NCBI GenBank assembly: GCA_902526535.1
Contig: CABZLG010000006.1
Coordinates: forward strand, 1-50,988
Direction: 5' to 3'
Length of the DNA stretch: 50,988 bases
From: an uncultured SAR86 cluster bacterium
GTDB taxonomy: Bacteria; Pseudomonadota; Gammaproteobacteria; Magnimaribacterales; TMED112
Part shown: positions 49,518 through 50,988 of the stretch, piece by piece
Position numbering within the stretch: the stretch's first letter is position 1
Layout of the letters: every line of letters starts with the position of its first letter
Made by a program: the position numbers and the translations under genes
The notes under the pieces: generated by a model
Seen by the model: the letters and a program-made list of their open reading frames with translations, nothing else
What the model was told of the DNA's origin: nothing
Database searches by the model: none

Positions 49518-50436
49518 CCAATAAACTAATTAAATTTTCGCAAGCCTTTCGTTCCATTTGGTCTCGAACATACTCTGTTGACGATGCTACATGTGGTGTT
49601 GCAATTAGATTTTTACAATCCAAAAGCTTTCCCTCATAAGGTTCAGTTGCAAATACGTCTAAAGCTGCACCTTTAATAAGATTTGAATTTAAAGCTTCGT
49701 ATAAATCTTCCTCGTTAATCAATCCACCTCTGCTAACATTTATTAAATATGAGTTTTTACCCATAACTAAAAGTTCTTTTTTAGAAATCATATTTTTATT
49801 TTTCTCATTCATAGGCACATGTAGGGAAACAATATCAGAATTGCTGAGACACTCTTCAAATCCACAAATAGATATACTTTCATGTTTCCAGTCTGGGTCA
49901 GTGCTTAAATCAAGTATGTCAAAAACTTTTATTTTTTTGACTCCCGCAGATAATAAAAATTTACTAACATTTTTTGCAACTCTTCCACCTCCTATTAATG
50001 AAATAGTTGCTTCATTTAGGGATTTACCTAATGTTCTCTCCCAATTGCCTTGATTTAAATTTAGTTGATGCGAAGAAATTTCCCTCAACAAATTTAATAT
50101 AAATGCTAGTGTAAGTTCAGCAACTCCTTTTGCCGGCTCTTCAGGAGTATTAAAAATTTTTATATTATTTTTTGCTGCAATATCTAAATTAATATTATCT
50201 ATCCCAATGCCAACTCTTGATATACCTTTTAAATTCACTAACTTGCTTAGTAATTCTTGATCATATTTTTCAGTTCCAGCAATAACATAATCTGCTTTGT
50301 GAACTTGTTCATAAACTTCTTCATTCTTAATTTTTCTTCCAAGAGGATTTATTGTCACATCAAATGATTTTTCAAGAAAAGCCAAGTTGTCTTTATTAAA
50401 TGGAAGGGTAGTTATATGAACTTTTAATTTAGTCAT
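49510..50436 (-). CDS. D-isomer-specific 2-hydroxyacid dehydrogenase
   Basis: GISRVGIGIDNINLDIAAKNNIKIFNTPEEPAKGVAELTLAFILNLLR; LINVSRGGLINEEDLYEAL; ATPHVASST. Confidence 0.9.
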   Translation of the reverse strand: MTKLKVHITTLPFNKDNLAFLEKSFDVTINPLGRKIKNEEVYEQVHKADYVIAGTEKYDQELLSKLVNLKGISRVGIGIDNINLDIAAKNNIKIFNTPEEPAKGVAELTLAFILNLLREISSHQLNLNQGNWERTLGKSLNEATISLIGGGRVAKNVSKFLLSAGVKKIKVFDILDLSTDPDWKHESISICGFEECLSNSDIVSLHVPMNEKNKNMISKKELLVMGKNSYLINVSRGGLINEEDLYEALNSNLIKGAALDVFATEPYEGKLLDCKNLIATPHVASSTEYVRDQMERKACENLISLLDE

Positions 50437-50986
50437 TTACACAATACATTATATTAAGTTCCCCATTATAACTATTTATAAGCTTGCCGATTGGTAAATT
50501 AATAACCTCTTCAGATTTGCTTTCAATTTTATTTATCAGATCATATTTATTCTTGCCTTTAGCAATAAAAAGAATCTCTTTAGTTTTCTTAATATATTTT
50601 TCTGAAAGAGTAATCCTATATTCAAAACTATCACCAATTTTTGCAGAAATTATTTTCAAATTATTACTTTCATCATTTTCAATAACTTCGGTTGAGGGAA
50701 ATATTGATGCATAGTGGCCATCATCACCTAATCCAAGTAAGGCAATATCTGGATGTTTGATCTTGTTCAAAGCATTAGAGATTTTGCTTAATGAAATATT
50801 TTTATAATTACTAATTGGAAAATCACATAACTTAAAAATACTGGAATTTGTTAAAGAAGATATTGTAAGAAAATTACTTCTCTCCCTATCATTTGTAATC
50901 CTTTCATCACTTAAAATCAATTGGTTAAATATTTTTTCGTTAAAAAATTTTTTGAATAAAAAAAGAGGTGTTGTACCTCCAGGAAC
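50429..50986 (-). CDS. 6-phosphogluconolactonase-like (sugar isomerase/lactonase family), 5'-truncated by window edge
   Basis: Frame open to the window edge: VPGGTTPLFLFKKFFNEKIFNQLILSDERITNDRERSNF; DIALLGLGDDGHYASIFP. Confidence 0.85.
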   Translation of the reverse strand, partial: VPGGTTPLFLFKKFFNEKIFNQLILSDERITNDRERSNFLTISSLTNSSIFKLCDFPISNYKNISLSKISNALNKIKHPDIALLGLGDDGHYASIFPSTEVIENDESNNLKIISAKIGDSFEYRITLSEKYIKKTKEILFIAKGKNKYDLINKIESKSEEVINLPIGKLINSYNGELNIMYCVND

Positions 50987-50988
50987 TA

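Noticed and set aside
1-50988. CRISPR array, IS element or rRNA operon
   Set aside because: No regularly spaced repeats, no transposase ORFs and no rRNA-like sequence seen.

Overview
AT-rich bacterial chromosome segment with tightly packed, often overlapping genes. The gene order resembles gammaproteobacteria, and it looks like a streamlined marine lineage (inference; taxonomy not tested). About 1-24.5 kb is core: pntA(partial)/pntA2/pntB, gyrA-serC-chorismate mutase-tyrA-aroA-cmk-rpsA, pyrF, pgi, uvrC, infC-rpmI-rplT-pheS-pheT, metK, a nucleotidyltransferase-cupin fusion, ahcY, tRNA-Cys, a membrane-anchored sugar-dehydrogenase/cytochrome c protein, a short UDP-sugar dehydrogenase and tRNA-Leu. 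From about 24.6 kb to the end is a large surface-glycan island: many glycosyltransferases, Wzz-like protein, frameshifted polymerase-like gene, AsnB, ABC exporter, several nucleotidyltransferases and CMP-sugar synthetase-like genes. The best candidate for an undescribed system is at 36.06-40.87 kb: a cytidylyltransferase, a GT2 fused to a degenerate cytidylyltransferase-like domain, a Gfo/Idh oxidoreductase, a DAHP-synthase-family protein with changed metal (C->N) and KPRTS motifs, and an AroE-like protein that keeps the catalytic Lys/Asp but has lost substrate-binding Ser/Asn/Thr positions. Other notable items are a GT2-YvcK/CofD-like fusion next to a nucleotidyltransferase, a heterodimeric PheRS lacking both accessory tRNA-binding regions, single-base frameshifts in two glycan genes, and a recurrent TATAAT-N11-start-codon arrangement.
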